Notes: generated by a model not told the origin, from the letters alone. DNA of 45,437 bases from Patescibacteria group bacterium (GCA_019752595.1 JAIELV010000003.1:1-45437); one strand, 5' to 3'. Counted from the first letter of the stretch, positions 1 through 8,394 are shown. A program made the numbers and translations.

Positions 1-983
1 GTGATACTGCCTCCTGTGATTTCAACATTCGCGAGTTTATCAATGTTGTTCAAGAGTGCGATGGTGTTTGCGATACCACCGAAGGAAGGTGCAGGATAGT
101 ACGGCGTTGGGTTGCCAACCACCTGGGTGATGCCCGAGAGAGTTGAAGAGAAAGAGGTGCGGAGTTTGTTTTCAAGATTCGTGAGTGCGTTCGCAAGTTC
201 AGTTTGCGAGACTCCTGAGAGAATCACGCTTCTCGTGATGTTTTCGATGACAGTGGTTGGTGCTGGTTGTTGCACAACACGCACTGGTTCACGAACAACA
301 ACAGTGGTGGTGGTTGCAACAGGAGTGACAACCACTGGTTGCACCTTCACTGGTGGTGTGACCACCACAACCGCATCACGAACAAACAGTGACGTGATGA
401 AGCGCCATGCGCGTTCGTACCAGGGGATGCCTTGAGAGAAGTTGGTGGTGGTGTTTCTCACAGAAGTCGAAAGTGAGTCTGTGGCGTTCAAAGCAGTTGC
501 GGTGCGAGTTTCTGATGTAAATATTTTTTGTGCTGAAGAAAAAAGTTCAGCAGTGGGTACATACGTACTTGCAAAACTAAAGGCAGAAACCATAAGAAAC
601 AAGGCGACCGCAAACGGCGCAAGAACAGGCATCGAGAATTTTCTGTTCGAATGCGCGGTGACCGACTCGAAAGTCGGCATATCTGTGGGAGGAACAATCG
701 GCAACGGAAGCGGTTTTTGTGAGAGTGCGGTCTGGTAATCCTTCTTGCGCTGGTCGCTGATTTTCTGAGCCAATTCACGCTTCTTTTCGGCAAGTCGGAC
801 AAGGTAGTCGGAAAGAGATTCCTTCTCAACAAACCACTCCCTGCCGACTCGGATACAGACAATCTCACCCCCCCTACAAATACGGCCTATATGTGTCTGA
901 CTGACGGAAGCAAGGCGAGCTGCGTCGCTTGTAGTGATAAATTCTTTCCCAGGATGTTCCTCAAAAAGTCGTGGCTCACTCAT
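1..983 (-). CDS. Partial (runs off left edge) membrane protein: N-terminal excisionase-like HTH, one TM segment, then Thr/Val-rich extracellular adhesin-like region
   Basis: Manual translation from ATG at 983 (not in the ORF track): MSEPRLFEEHPGKEFITTSDAARLASVSQTHIGRICRGGEIVCIRVGREWFVEKESLSDYLVRLAEKKRELAQ...NRKFSMPVLAPFAVALFLMVSAFSFASTYVPT..., no stop to position 1. Excisionase-type winged-helix pattern (..SDAARLASVSQTHIGRICRGGEI..RVGREWFV). Confidence 0.8.
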   Translation of the reverse strand, partial: MSEPRLFEEHPGKEFITTSDAARLASVSQTHIGRICRGGEIVCIRVGREWFVEKESLSDYLVRLAEKKRELAQKISDQRKKDYQTALSQKPLPLPIVPPTDMPTFESVTAHSNRKFSMPVLAPFAVALFLMVSAFSFASTYVPTAELFSSAQKIFTSETRTATALNATDSLSTSVRNTTTNFSQGIPWYERAWRFITSLFVRDAVVVVTPPVKVQPVVVTPVATTTTVVVREPVRVVQQPAPTTVIENITRSVILSGVSQTELANALTNLENKLRTSFSSTLSGITQVVGNPTPYYPAPSFGGIANTIALLNNIDKLANVEITGGSI

Positions 984-1175
984 AGGCAGATTCCGAACAT
1001 AGCTATATTTTACAAAGCGATGTTGAAACTCACCCTACCTTTAAAAAGTCGAACTGTGTATGAAATGTATACGCGCGCGCTCAACTAAAAAATTAAAAAC
1101 TGAAACTACCCTTAACTCTAAAGATGATTCTTAGTTCACAAAATGATTAGAGGCCGTTTGGTCTCACTGACTTAT

Positions 1176-1206
1176 CAAAAAAAGAATCTCGGATAAACGA
1201 GATTGA
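1176..1206 (-). terminator. Rho-independent terminator downstream of the holin-like gene
   Basis: Minus strand AATCTCG-TTTATC-CGAGATT followed by CTTTTTTT. Confidence 0.7.
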
Positions 1207-1241
1207 AAAATAAGGCTTTTATAGCTAGCTATGTCGGTGAG

Positions 1242-1577
1242 CTATTTTACAATTCTATCGACAACCCAACCAACAATTGCAATAACTAATCCGCCGAGGA
1301 GCGCAGGGACAAAACCAGAGACATCAAAACCTTCGACAAAAGAAGCGATACCGAGTATCAAGCCTGCATTTATGACAAAAGTGAAAAGACCTAGCGTGAT
1401 GATATTCAAGGGCAATGTCAAGAGCACGAGAATCGGTTTGAGTGTGATGTTTAGAACGCCGAGTAAAAGCGCAACGATTGAGGCAGTATAAAAACTTTCT
1501 ACAGTGAAACCAGGAATGAGATACGCTGAGAGAAAAAGAGCTCCTACGGTCGCTAAGAATTTAAGAATGAGATTCAT
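1242..1577 (-). CDS. Phage holin family 4-type small membrane protein
   Basis: 111 aa, four hydrophobic segments; NITLKPILVLLTLPLNIITLGLFTFVINAGLI is typical of the family. Confidence 0.8.
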   Translation of the reverse strand: MNLILKFLATVGALFLSAYLIPGFTVESFYTASIVALLLGVLNITLKPILVLLTLPLNIITLGLFTFVINAGLILGIASFVEGFDVSGFVPALLGGLVIAIVGWVVDRIVK

Positions 1578-1599
1578 ACGTACTCATTCATGGTAACAC

Positions 1600-4065
1600 T
1601 TATTTGCTTTCAACTATCTTCCACCCCTGCGTCAAAAGGGGTTCTGCTTTTTTGTATTTCATCTCTTTAGTTTCTTTACCGTTCGTTATGGTTACATGAT
1701 CATTGCGACCAATCTTATCTTTTCCAGGCTCAAGTGCAGAAACAACAATACGCGGAACCGATTGTGCGGAAACTTGAGGGGCGCCAAGCTTTTCAATTTG
1801 CTCAGCAATGGTAGCTGAAAGACCATTTTCAAGATCTCGGAACAGCCGTAACCCTTCTCTTCTGTATTCAATGAATGGATCTCTGCCGCCGTATGAGCGC
1901 AAGTTTACACTGCCACGCAAATGCTCCATCGTTTCCAAGTGCTCTATCCAAAACATGTCATATGTCTGAAGTAGCGTATTTCGAAGGACATGGATAAATG
2001 AATCTCCAAGCTCCACTTTCTTTGCTTGATATGCCTCTTCCTCCTTCCCTGCTGTTCTAAGGTGCTCACGTGCAAGCGTTTCAATTTCTTCTGGAGTGCC
2101 TACTAAAATCGCTCGTCGTTTTCCGTAGATGAGTGTTCGCTGATGGTTTAAGACATCGTCGAATCCGAGCACGTGTTTTCTTGAGTCGAAGTTTACTCCT
2201 TCTATTTTTTCCTGGGCGGATTCTAATGTGCGCGTTACTATCCCCGACTGTATGGGTTCATCTTCAGGAATTCCTAAACTCCCCATCATGTTCTTTACAG
2301 TGTCAGACGCAAAGATGCGCATCAGTTTATCTTCAAGTGAAACGAAAAATTGAGTCTCGCCAGGATCTCCTTGTCGCCCTGCTCTTCCCCGTAACTGATT
2401 GTCTATTCTTCGTGCATCGTGCCTTTCGGTTCCGATAACATACAAACCACCAAGCGCTTTTACTTCTTCATACGCTTCAAGTGTTGAGGGATTACCGCCG
2501 AGCTTAATGTCGACACCGCGGCCAGCCATGTTGGTAGCAACAGTCACCCCACCCTTAATGCCTGCTTGTGCGATGATTTCTCCTTCTCGCTCATGATTCT
2601 TTGCATTCAACATTTGATGTGGTATTCCCGCAGAACGAAGCGCAGATGCCAAACGTTCGTTCACCTCAATTGAGGTTGTACCAATAAGTACGGGCTGTTT
2701 CTTCTCGTGACGCTCCTTTACTGCCTTTACAATCGCCTTAAACTTCCCTGCTTCAGATTGGAATATGAGGTCATGTGAGTCCTTTCGAGCTATTGCGCGG
2801 TGCGTCGGGATGACCACCACATCTAAGTCGTACACCGAGCGAAACTCCTCCGCGCTTGTAGCCCCCGTACCAGTCATTCCAGCTACTTTCTCGTACATAC
2901 GGAAGTAGTTTTGGAACGTTACCGACGCATACGTTTGGCTCTCCTTTTGCACAGAAACACCTTCTTTTGCCTCAATTGCCTGATGCAATCCTTCAGACCA
3001 ACGTCTTCCTGGCTGTAAGCGACCCGTGAACTCGTCGACAATAACAATATTCCCGTCTTTTACGACGTAATCCTTATCCTTTATATAGATTGCTTGCGCT
3101 TTCACCGCCGATTCCAAGTGGTGGGCGTACTTTGTTCCGCCTTCAGCGTACAAGTTATCAAGCCCCAGCGCTTTCTCGGCTTTCTCAACCCCTGAATCGC
3201 TAATAATGACTGCGCGTAATTTTTCATCAACGGTATAATCGTCCCCTGCTTTCAAGGAGCGAGCAATAATAGCAAACGTTTTATACAACTCGCCTGCGTC
3301 GCGCGCGGGACCTGAAATAATCAACGGGGTACGCGCTTCGTCGATAAGAATAGAGTCTACTTCGTCGACAATAGCAAAATAATGATTCCGCTGGCGAATA
3401 TTAGCGGGGTCATACTCAAGGTTATCTCTCAAATAATCGAATCCATACTCGTTGTTCGTGCCGTAGGTTATGTCGGTCGCATACGCTTCTTTTCTTGAAA
3501 CGGGACGAAGAAATTCATATACAACCTTGAAAGAGCCGACCTCATCACGCTCTGCATCCTTCTCGCTGTGTGACGGGTCATATATATATGAAGAGTCGTG
3601 ATTGATGACGCCAACGGTGAGACCTAAAGCGGAATACACCTGCCCCATCCATGCAGCGTCACGACGAGCAAGGTAATCGTTCACGGTCACCACGTGCACA
3701 CCTTTACCCGTGAGTGCGTTCAAATACGCAGGCAATGTGGCAACCAAGGTCTTCCCCTCCCCTGTGCGCATTTCCGCAATTGAATGGTTATGGAGCACAT
3801 ACCCGCCGATAAGCTGTACGTCGTAATGACGCTCATTCAAAGTTCTCCTGGAGGCTTCGCGAGTAGCAGCAAACGCATCTGGCAGAAGCTGTTCGAGCGT
3901 TTCCCCTTCTGTTAGGCGTACACGCAAGGCTTCAGTGACTGCCCGAAGCTCTTCATCGCTCTTCGCTTGGTAGGCACTCTCCAGAGCGTTAATTTTGGGA
4001 ACGATGTTTTGAGCCTCTTTTAAGAGCGGGCTTTGGCCTTGAAAAATTTTATTGAGATCGAACAT
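1600..4065 (-). CDS. secA: Preprotein translocase subunit SecA
   Basis: MRTGEGKTLVATLPAYLNAL, DEVDSILIDEARTPLIISG, TNMAGRGVDIKLGG, RIDNQLRGRAGRQGDPG; the likely start is the internal MFDLNKIF rather than 4086. Confidence 0.97.
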   Translation of the reverse strand: MFDLNKIFQGQSPLLKEAQNIVPKINALESAYQAKSDEELRAVTEALRVRLTEGETLEQLLPDAFAATREASRRTLNERHYDVQLIGGYVLHNHSIAEMRTGEGKTLVATLPAYLNALTGKGVHVVTVNDYLARRDAAWMGQVYSALGLTVGVINHDSSYIYDPSHSEKDAERDEVGSFKVVYEFLRPVSRKEAYATDITYGTNNEYGFDYLRDNLEYDPANIRQRNHYFAIVDEVDSILIDEARTPLIISGPARDAGELYKTFAIIARSLKAGDDYTVDEKLRAVIISDSGVEKAEKALGLDNLYAEGGTKYAHHLESAVKAQAIYIKDKDYVVKDGNIVIVDEFTGRLQPGRRWSEGLHQAIEAKEGVSVQKESQTYASVTFQNYFRMYEKVAGMTGTGATSAEEFRSVYDLDVVVIPTHRAIARKDSHDLIFQSEAGKFKAIVKAVKERHEKKQPVLIGTTSIEVNERLASALRSAGIPHQMLNAKNHEREGEIIAQAGIKGGVTVATNMAGRGVDIKLGGNPSTLEAYEEVKALGGLYVIGTERHDARRIDNQLRGRAGRQGDPGETQFFVSLEDKLMRIFASDTVKNMMGSLGIPEDEPIQSGIVTRTLESAQEKIEGVNFDSRKHVLGFDDVLNHQRTLIYGKRRAILVGTPEEIETLAREHLRTAGKEEEAYQAKKVELGDSFIHVLRNTLLQTYDMFWIEHLETMEHLRGSVNLRSYGGRDPFIEYRREGLRLFRDLENGLSATIAEQIEKLGAPQVSAQSVPRIVVSALEPGKDKIGRNDHVTITNGKETKEMKYKKAEPLLTQGWKIVESK

Positions 4066-4100
4066 GGTGGTCGATAATCGTACCACGGAACAAATAACGA

Positions 4101-4127
4101 AAAAACGCCCTCTTGTTAGGGCGTTTT
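4101..4127. terminator. Rho-independent terminator
   Basis: aaaaacgccctcttgttagggcgtttt; A and T tracts on both sides. Confidence 0.7.
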
Positions 4128-4135
4128 AAGGAATT

Positions 4136-4162
4136 AAAAACCCGAGTTTCCTCGGGTTTTTA
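4136..4162. terminator. Rho-independent terminator
   Basis: aaaaacccgagtttcctcgggttttt. Confidence 0.75.
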
Positions 4163-4233
4163 AATTACCGACAAGCGAGTGAGGGAAATAGAAAGTGTAC
4201 TTTCATATTTCCGAACGAGCGATGTCGGAAAGA

Positions 4234-4260
4234 AAAACCCCGGCTTACCGGGGTTTCTTC
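4234..4260 (-). terminator. Rho-independent terminator right after the Lys-rich mini-ORF
   Basis: Minus strand AAACCCCGGTAAGCCGGGGTTTTTC. Confidence 0.75.
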
Positions 4261-4317
4261 TTATTTTCGGCGCTTTGCGCTTTTCTTTGCTTTCTTTGCC
4301 GCTTTTTTCTTTGCCAT
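4261..4317 (-). CDS. Putative 18-aa Lys/Arg-rich micropeptide MAKKKAAKKAKKSAKRRK
   Basis: ATG-to-TAA read by hand on the minus strand; followed directly by a terminator. No clear SD. Confidence 0.45.
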   Translation of the reverse strand: MAKKKAAKKAKKSAKRRK

Positions 4318-4505
4318 AATAGTTTTTGAGATTTGCGACTTGTATCTCTTGTTCGACGCCCGACCGAAGTAATGCGTTGTGCAAACATTACTCCGCGTCT
4401 CAATACAAGCTTATATTCAGTATATAGAGCTTTGTTTGTATTCAAGAATAAAAATCAATGCCTGTGGATAACAAATGAATGTAAAAATATTTTAAAAATA
4501 AAAAA

Positions 4506-5543
4506 TTAGGAAAATTTTTCTTTATCTTTTCCAAACACACGAACTTCGGGAGAAATTTTAATTCCCGTCTCTGCAAAAAAATCTTTTACAATTCCTTCTG
4601 CTAAGACGAGTACATCACGTGTCGTAGCGTTTTTCTCTCCTGCAATAACCAAAGGTTGTTTCTCCCAAATAAACGCCCCCCCTTCTCGACGTCCCTTTGC
4701 GTGAAGAATTTGATCAAAAATCCACGCGAGGGGAACTTTCACACCTCCTTCAGGTAATTCATACACGGGCATCATGGGATATTTCTCACGTATCGCTTTC
4801 ACGCTCGTCGCTGTGAAAATAGGATTAAGGAAGAACGAGCCTGCGGTTCCGTATGTATCAAGCGGCGGGAATTTTGATGTGCGTATTTCCGCGACTGCAT
4901 CACGCACACGCACGAGGGTGGGTTCAATTGGTTTTTTTTCAAAATAAACGGTGAGGTCGCGATACTGCAAATTCGGCATACCTTTCGAGGAGAGTGCGAG
5001 CATGACGGAAACAATAACGTACCGATCGGCATTAGTTTTAAAAATACTTGTTCGATACCCGAATTCGCATTCCTCGCGCGAGAATGTGCGAAATTTTTCT
5101 TCATGCGTATCGAATACCTCAACTGAATGAAGCGTGTCACCGATAACCGCACCGTAGGCGCCAATATTTTGTACAACTGCAGCGCCTGTCGTTCCAGGAA
5201 TTGACGCAAGGTTTTCTATTCCCCACAAACCGCGCGAGACTGCATATGACACGAGCGCGTCCCACACTGCACCTGCCTCAGCGATAACGAATGTCTTTCC
5301 GTCTTTTTCCGTTTCGGAAATTGAGTTCGGAAGATATTTCAAGAGCGCCACGGGAAGACCGTCATCTGGCGGAAGCATGTTTGAACCATGACCAATCGGC
5401 ACGAGCGGAAGATTCTGCTCTCGCGAAAATGCGACAGCCTGTGGTAATTCTTCTTTTTTTTCAACACTAATCAAAAACCGCGCGGGGCCACCCGTGCGGA
5501 ATGTAGTCAAAGAGCTTAATGGTACGTTTTCTTCTATTTTCAT
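4506..5543 (-). CDS. murB: UDP-N-acetylmuramate dehydrogenase (UDP-N-acetylenolpyruvoylglucosamine reductase)
   Basis: LTTFRTGGPARFL, GHGSNMLPPDDG, GIENLASIPGTTGAAVVQNIGAYG, FGYRTSIFK; ORF track start 5558, likely start at MKIEENV. Confidence 0.93.
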   Translation of the reverse strand: MKIEENVPLSSLTTFRTGGPARFLISVEKKEELPQAVAFSREQNLPLVPIGHGSNMLPPDDGLPVALLKYLPNSISETEKDGKTFVIAEAGAVWDALVSYAVSRGLWGIENLASIPGTTGAAVVQNIGAYGAVIGDTLHSVEVFDTHEEKFRTFSREECEFGYRTSIFKTNADRYVIVSVMLALSSKGMPNLQYRDLTVYFEKKPIEPTLVRVRDAVAEIRTSKFPPLDTYGTAGSFFLNPIFTATSVKAIREKYPMMPVYELPEGGVKVPLAWIFDQILHAKGRREGGAFIWEKQPLVIAGEKNATTRDVLVLAEGIVKDFFAETGIKISPEVRVFGKDKEKFS

Positions 5544-5549
5544 ACGGAG

Positions 5550-5570
5550 CCCGCACACTAACTTTCGTCT
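5550..5570. repeat. Left arm of a perfect 21-bp inverted repeat flanking the GIY-YIG gene
   Basis: cccgcacactaactttcgtct; exact reverse complement at 5828..5848. Confidence 0.95.
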
Positions 5571-5821
5571 TTGAGACTTCGCGAAATTCTCGTCATAAGG
5601 TGCTTTCGCGCTTGTCCTCGTAGCTTAAGCGCATCTTCACGATGGCGTGCGTCATCGTGGCTACGATACGCTTCATAGTAACAAAGTATAAACGGCGCGC
5701 GAGGACTGGTTGAACGTGACTTTTTTTCCTGATGCTCGCGAAGTCTCCGACGCAAATCACTGGTAACGCCTACATATAAATCACCATCTCGAACACTTTT
5801 CAGCACATACACATAAAACAT
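5558..5821 (-). CDS. GIY-YIG nuclease family protein (UPF0213-like)
   Basis: MFYVYVLKSVRDGDLYVGVTSDLRRRLREHQ... catalytic-motif layout typical of small GIY-YIG proteins. Confidence 0.9.
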   Translation of the reverse strand: MFYVYVLKSVRDGDLYVGVTSDLRRRLREHQEKKSRSTSPRAPFILCYYEAYRSHDDARHREDALKLRGQARKHLMTRISRSLKDES

Positions 5822-5827
5822 GTAGGC

Positions 5828-5848
5828 AGACGAAAGTTAGTGTGCGGG
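5828..5848. repeat. Right arm of the 21-bp inverted repeat flanking the GIY-YIG gene
   Basis: agacgaaagttagtgtgcggg; exact reverse complement of 5550..5570. Confidence 0.95.
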
Positions 5849-5863
5849 GGAAGAGGGGGTTAC

Positions 5864-5938
5864 CTGCGCCATGCGACCGACGGGTGCGAGCTCCAAGCAA
5901 AAATCTTTGTGAGTGCAGTCGTCGGCCGCATGGCGCAG
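5864..5938 (-). repeat. Long imperfect inverted repeat / RNA hairpin
   Basis: Arms ctgcgccatgcgaccgacg and cgtcggccgcatggcgcag: 19 bp with one mismatch, which becomes a G-U wobble in minus-strand RNA. Confidence 0.85.
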
Positions 5939-6019
5939 ACAACTCTACTACTGTACGCCTATCTACGGTTTCGAACAACTTTTTTAGCTGTAAAAATTAT
6001 ATAGTGCGAGGCGTGGAAA

Positions 6020-6066
6020 AACGACTCTTCAAACCGTAGGTGCTTCTACGGTGTAGAAGAGTCGTT
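6020..6066 (-). terminator. Two-tier hairpin, possible terminator on the minus strand
   Basis: acgactcttc/gaagagtcgt plus inner ccgtag/ctacgg; the minus strand continues into TTTTT. Confidence 0.5.
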
Positions 6067-6111
6067 CGGAACCGCAACGAAGCAATGGGTAATTTTAACG
6101 CTAAGAAACGC

Positions 6112-6132
6112 AAAACCCCGCCGAGGCGGGGG
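6112..6132 (-). terminator. Rho-independent terminator of a putative small RNA
   Basis: Minus strand CCCCGCCTCGGCGGGGTTTTG. Confidence 0.7.
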
Positions 6133-6178
6133 CTTACGCAGATTTTTGTCGAGCTAACACTTTTAGTTAGCACTCACC
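6112..6178 (-). ncRNA. Putative ~65-70 nt small RNA or leader/attenuator
   Basis: Near-consensus promoter, hairpin GCTAAC-TAAAAGT-GTTAGC, then GC-rich terminator; no sizeable ORF inside. Confidence 0.45.
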
Positions 6179-6183
6179 TCCAT

Positions 6184-6211
6184 ATTATAGCAAAAACGGC
6201 TGGTTTTGCAA
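6184..6211 (-). promoter_or_regulatory. Predicted sigma70-type promoter
   Basis: Minus strand TTGCAA (6211-6206), 16-nt spacer, TATAAT (6189-6184). Confidence 0.6.
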
Positions 6212-6225
6212 GTCTTGCGGGGCGT

Positions 6226-8394
6226 CTAAGGGTTTCTACCTGCGGTAATCTCCTGTATATAGAATTCGCCCTGTTCCCTGAACGTGGCATCCAAAGAAAT
6301 TGCGGTACGGATAGAGTTTATCGCCGCCTCTCTGTTTCCAGCAGTTAGGTACGCCGCCGCGAGCTGTACATGAAGCTGGGCATTTTGGGGGTTCGCGTCA
6401 ACACGATTCTTTACTATAACTACCACTCTTTCAAAATTTTTCACTTCAAGATACGCCTGAAGAATGTACTCATTGTTAGGAGTTAGCGTCTCCCACTTCT
6501 CCATCATCAGCTTTTCAGCGAGGGCATTCTCACCCGCACGTATAGCAGTGGATGCGTAGTACGCAACTGCATCTTCATATGACGGATATATATCGTACGC
6601 TTTCTTAAACCATTCAAGAGAACCTGCAGCGTTTCCACGATTGAATTCAAGAACCGCGAGTTCAAATATGATTTGCTGTTTATTTGGCGAGAGTTCGTGC
6701 GCCTTCAAGAGTGATGCCAGTGCGCCTTCGTAATTACCCATCTGTCTCCAGAACGAACCGAGAAACATATGGAGCCGCGCATCATTCGGCGCTTTTAGGA
6801 GTTCTTTCTCCATTTCGGAAACAGCGTAGAGCGCCGCTTCTTGCTGAAACGCTGCATCCCCCGCGTTCAGACTTTTAACCTGCACCGCAAACTGAATCAA
6901 CTGCTCTGCACTTTCCTGACTTCCCAAACCTCCTGCGGCGCGAGCTTTTTTGAAATACTCCAAATTTTCATTGATAGTCGCGTGCGGTGAGATACCCTGA
7001 ATGATGTTTGAAGCCGTTGCCATCCCAGGCACGTTGACGAAATAGAATACGGCGCACATGACAAGAATAATCGCGGGTGCGATAACCATGTTGAGATTCC
7101 CCGAGACTGGACTGCCAGAAACTGGCGCATCGTCCGCATACGATCGGTAATAGATATAGGCGAGCGTAGACATAAAGAAGACGTAGCTCAAAAGATGATC
7201 AAACACGAAGAGGTTGTGGAATGCGTACGCGGCAAGAAGTCCGGTAAATATACTTCGCTCAAAATTCGTCAGCGCTGAGCCAGGCCTCCAAATTGCCCAC
7301 ATGGTAGCGACGTACAGCGACACATAGAGAATGAGTCCGACAATACCTCCCGCAACGAGCCAGTCTACGAATGCGTTATGGGCTCGATCAAACCACGGCT
7401 CCTGTGAGTGTAATGATGGTTTAAAGTAGGTATTAAAGATGTAGTTGTATCCTTCCTGACCCCATCCGAAAATCGGCCGCTCGGCAACCCCCTGAAGGGC
7501 CATGTCCCAAATCGCAAAACGTGTTTCTCCTTGCGCAATGTTGATGGAAGCAAGTCGAGTAAGGATGCCATCGTTTTGGACAAACTGAGTATCTTTTATC
7601 GCAAAGAAGCCTCCGACTACGACTGCAGTCGCAACAAGTGCCACAGCTCCCCATTTTTTCATCTCAGCATTTCCTTTCCCAAGGAACAGAAGCAAAATAC
7701 CAGTGAGAAGCGTGCCCCCGATGAGTGCAAGCGTGGTGCCACGAGTGGCGGAAAAGAAAATCATTGTCACCTGAAGCGCAATAGCGAACAGGTAAAAATA
7801 ACGCATCAGAAATGTCTTCGCCCACGTTTTTACCAAGTAGTACACAGAGACAAATGCGTGGAAAAGCATATAGACCGCCATATAGGTCGCGTTCCCGAAT
7901 GTCCCGTCAACACGCAATCCGCCCTGATTGATCGTGAGCGTACCAGAAAGTTGCAAGAGACCATAGAGGCTCATCAAGACCGAGACGACAATGGACGTGT
8001 TCCAAAACCACTTCCACGCTTTCTCTGTCTGCATCACGGACCACAACAGGAAGAAATACGCGGTTGAGTGCGCGAGGCCAATCCAACCTTCCATACGTTC
8101 AAAGTTAGACCAAAATGCTTTCTCAGGATTTACTGCGAAAAGTACGGAAATACCGGCCGATGCAAGGAATGCGAGCATGAGAACCGGAAGCGCTTTGAAG
8201 CGCGGGCGTGCCGAAACATCTTTCAGCATCAGTATCAGCCATAGCGCAAATGCAATCTCTACAATAATCCGAAACGCAAAGTTCTTACCCGTAATGAACG
8301 GAAAAAAGAATGAGTTCGCTACGATAAACGGGATCAAAGTCGCGAGGCACAGGAGGACGATAACGGCGTTCCGCAGGAAAGAATCAGAATTCAT
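6226..8394 (-). CDS. O-antigen ligase/polymerase family membrane protein with C-terminal TPR repeats
   Basis: Many TM segments, RLASINIAQGETRFAIWDMALQGVAERPIFGWGQEGYNYIFN, then TPR-like LHMFLGSFWRQMGNYEGALASLLKAHELSPN. Confidence 0.88.
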   Translation of the reverse strand: MNSDSFLRNAVIVLLCLATLIPFIVANSFFFPFITGKNFAFRIIVEIAFALWLILMLKDVSARPRFKALPVLMLAFLASAGISVLFAVNPEKAFWSNFERMEGWIGLAHSTAYFFLLWSVMQTEKAWKWFWNTSIVVSVLMSLYGLLQLSGTLTINQGGLRVDGTFGNATYMAVYMLFHAFVSVYYLVKTWAKTFLMRYFYLFAIALQVTMIFFSATRGTTLALIGGTLLTGILLLFLGKGNAEMKKWGAVALVATAVVVGGFFAIKDTQFVQNDGILTRLASINIAQGETRFAIWDMALQGVAERPIFGWGQEGYNYIFNTYFKPSLHSQEPWFDRAHNAFVDWLVAGGIVGLILYVSLYVATMWAIWRPGSALTNFERSIFTGLLAAYAFHNLFVFDHLLSYVFFMSTLAYIYYRSYADDAPVSGSPVSGNLNMVIAPAIILVMCAVFYFVNVPGMATASNIIQGISPHATINENLEYFKKARAAGGLGSQESAEQLIQFAVQVKSLNAGDAAFQQEAALYAVSEMEKELLKAPNDARLHMFLGSFWRQMGNYEGALASLLKAHELSPNKQQIIFELAVLEFNRGNAAGSLEWFKKAYDIYPSYEDAVAYYASTAIRAGENALAEKLMMEKWETLTPNNEYILQAYLEVKNFERVVVIVKNRVDANPQNAQLHVQLAAAYLTAGNREAAINSIRTAISLDATFREQGEFYIQEITAGRNP

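Noticed and set aside
112-738. Plus-strand ORFs at the left end (112..435, 442..738) and minus ORF 488..868
   Set aside because: They overlap the manually read HTH-adhesin frame (983->1), which has recognisable domains; these are frame shadows.
1242-1577. Holin gene as evidence of a prophage
   Set aside because: Holin-4-type membrane proteins are common chromosomal genes and no phage structural or integrase genes are nearby.
4160-4445. Minus ORFs 4160..4384 and 4245..4445 as proteins
   Set aside because: They read through a strong terminator or overlap the Lys-rich mini-ORF in other frames; no domain signal.
6150-6176. CIRCE-like HrcA operator (GAGTGCTAA half-site)
   Set aside because: One half-site matches, but the arms face the opposite way from the canonical TTAGCACTC-N9-GAGTGCTAA and the second arm is incomplete; no chaperone gene is adjacent.
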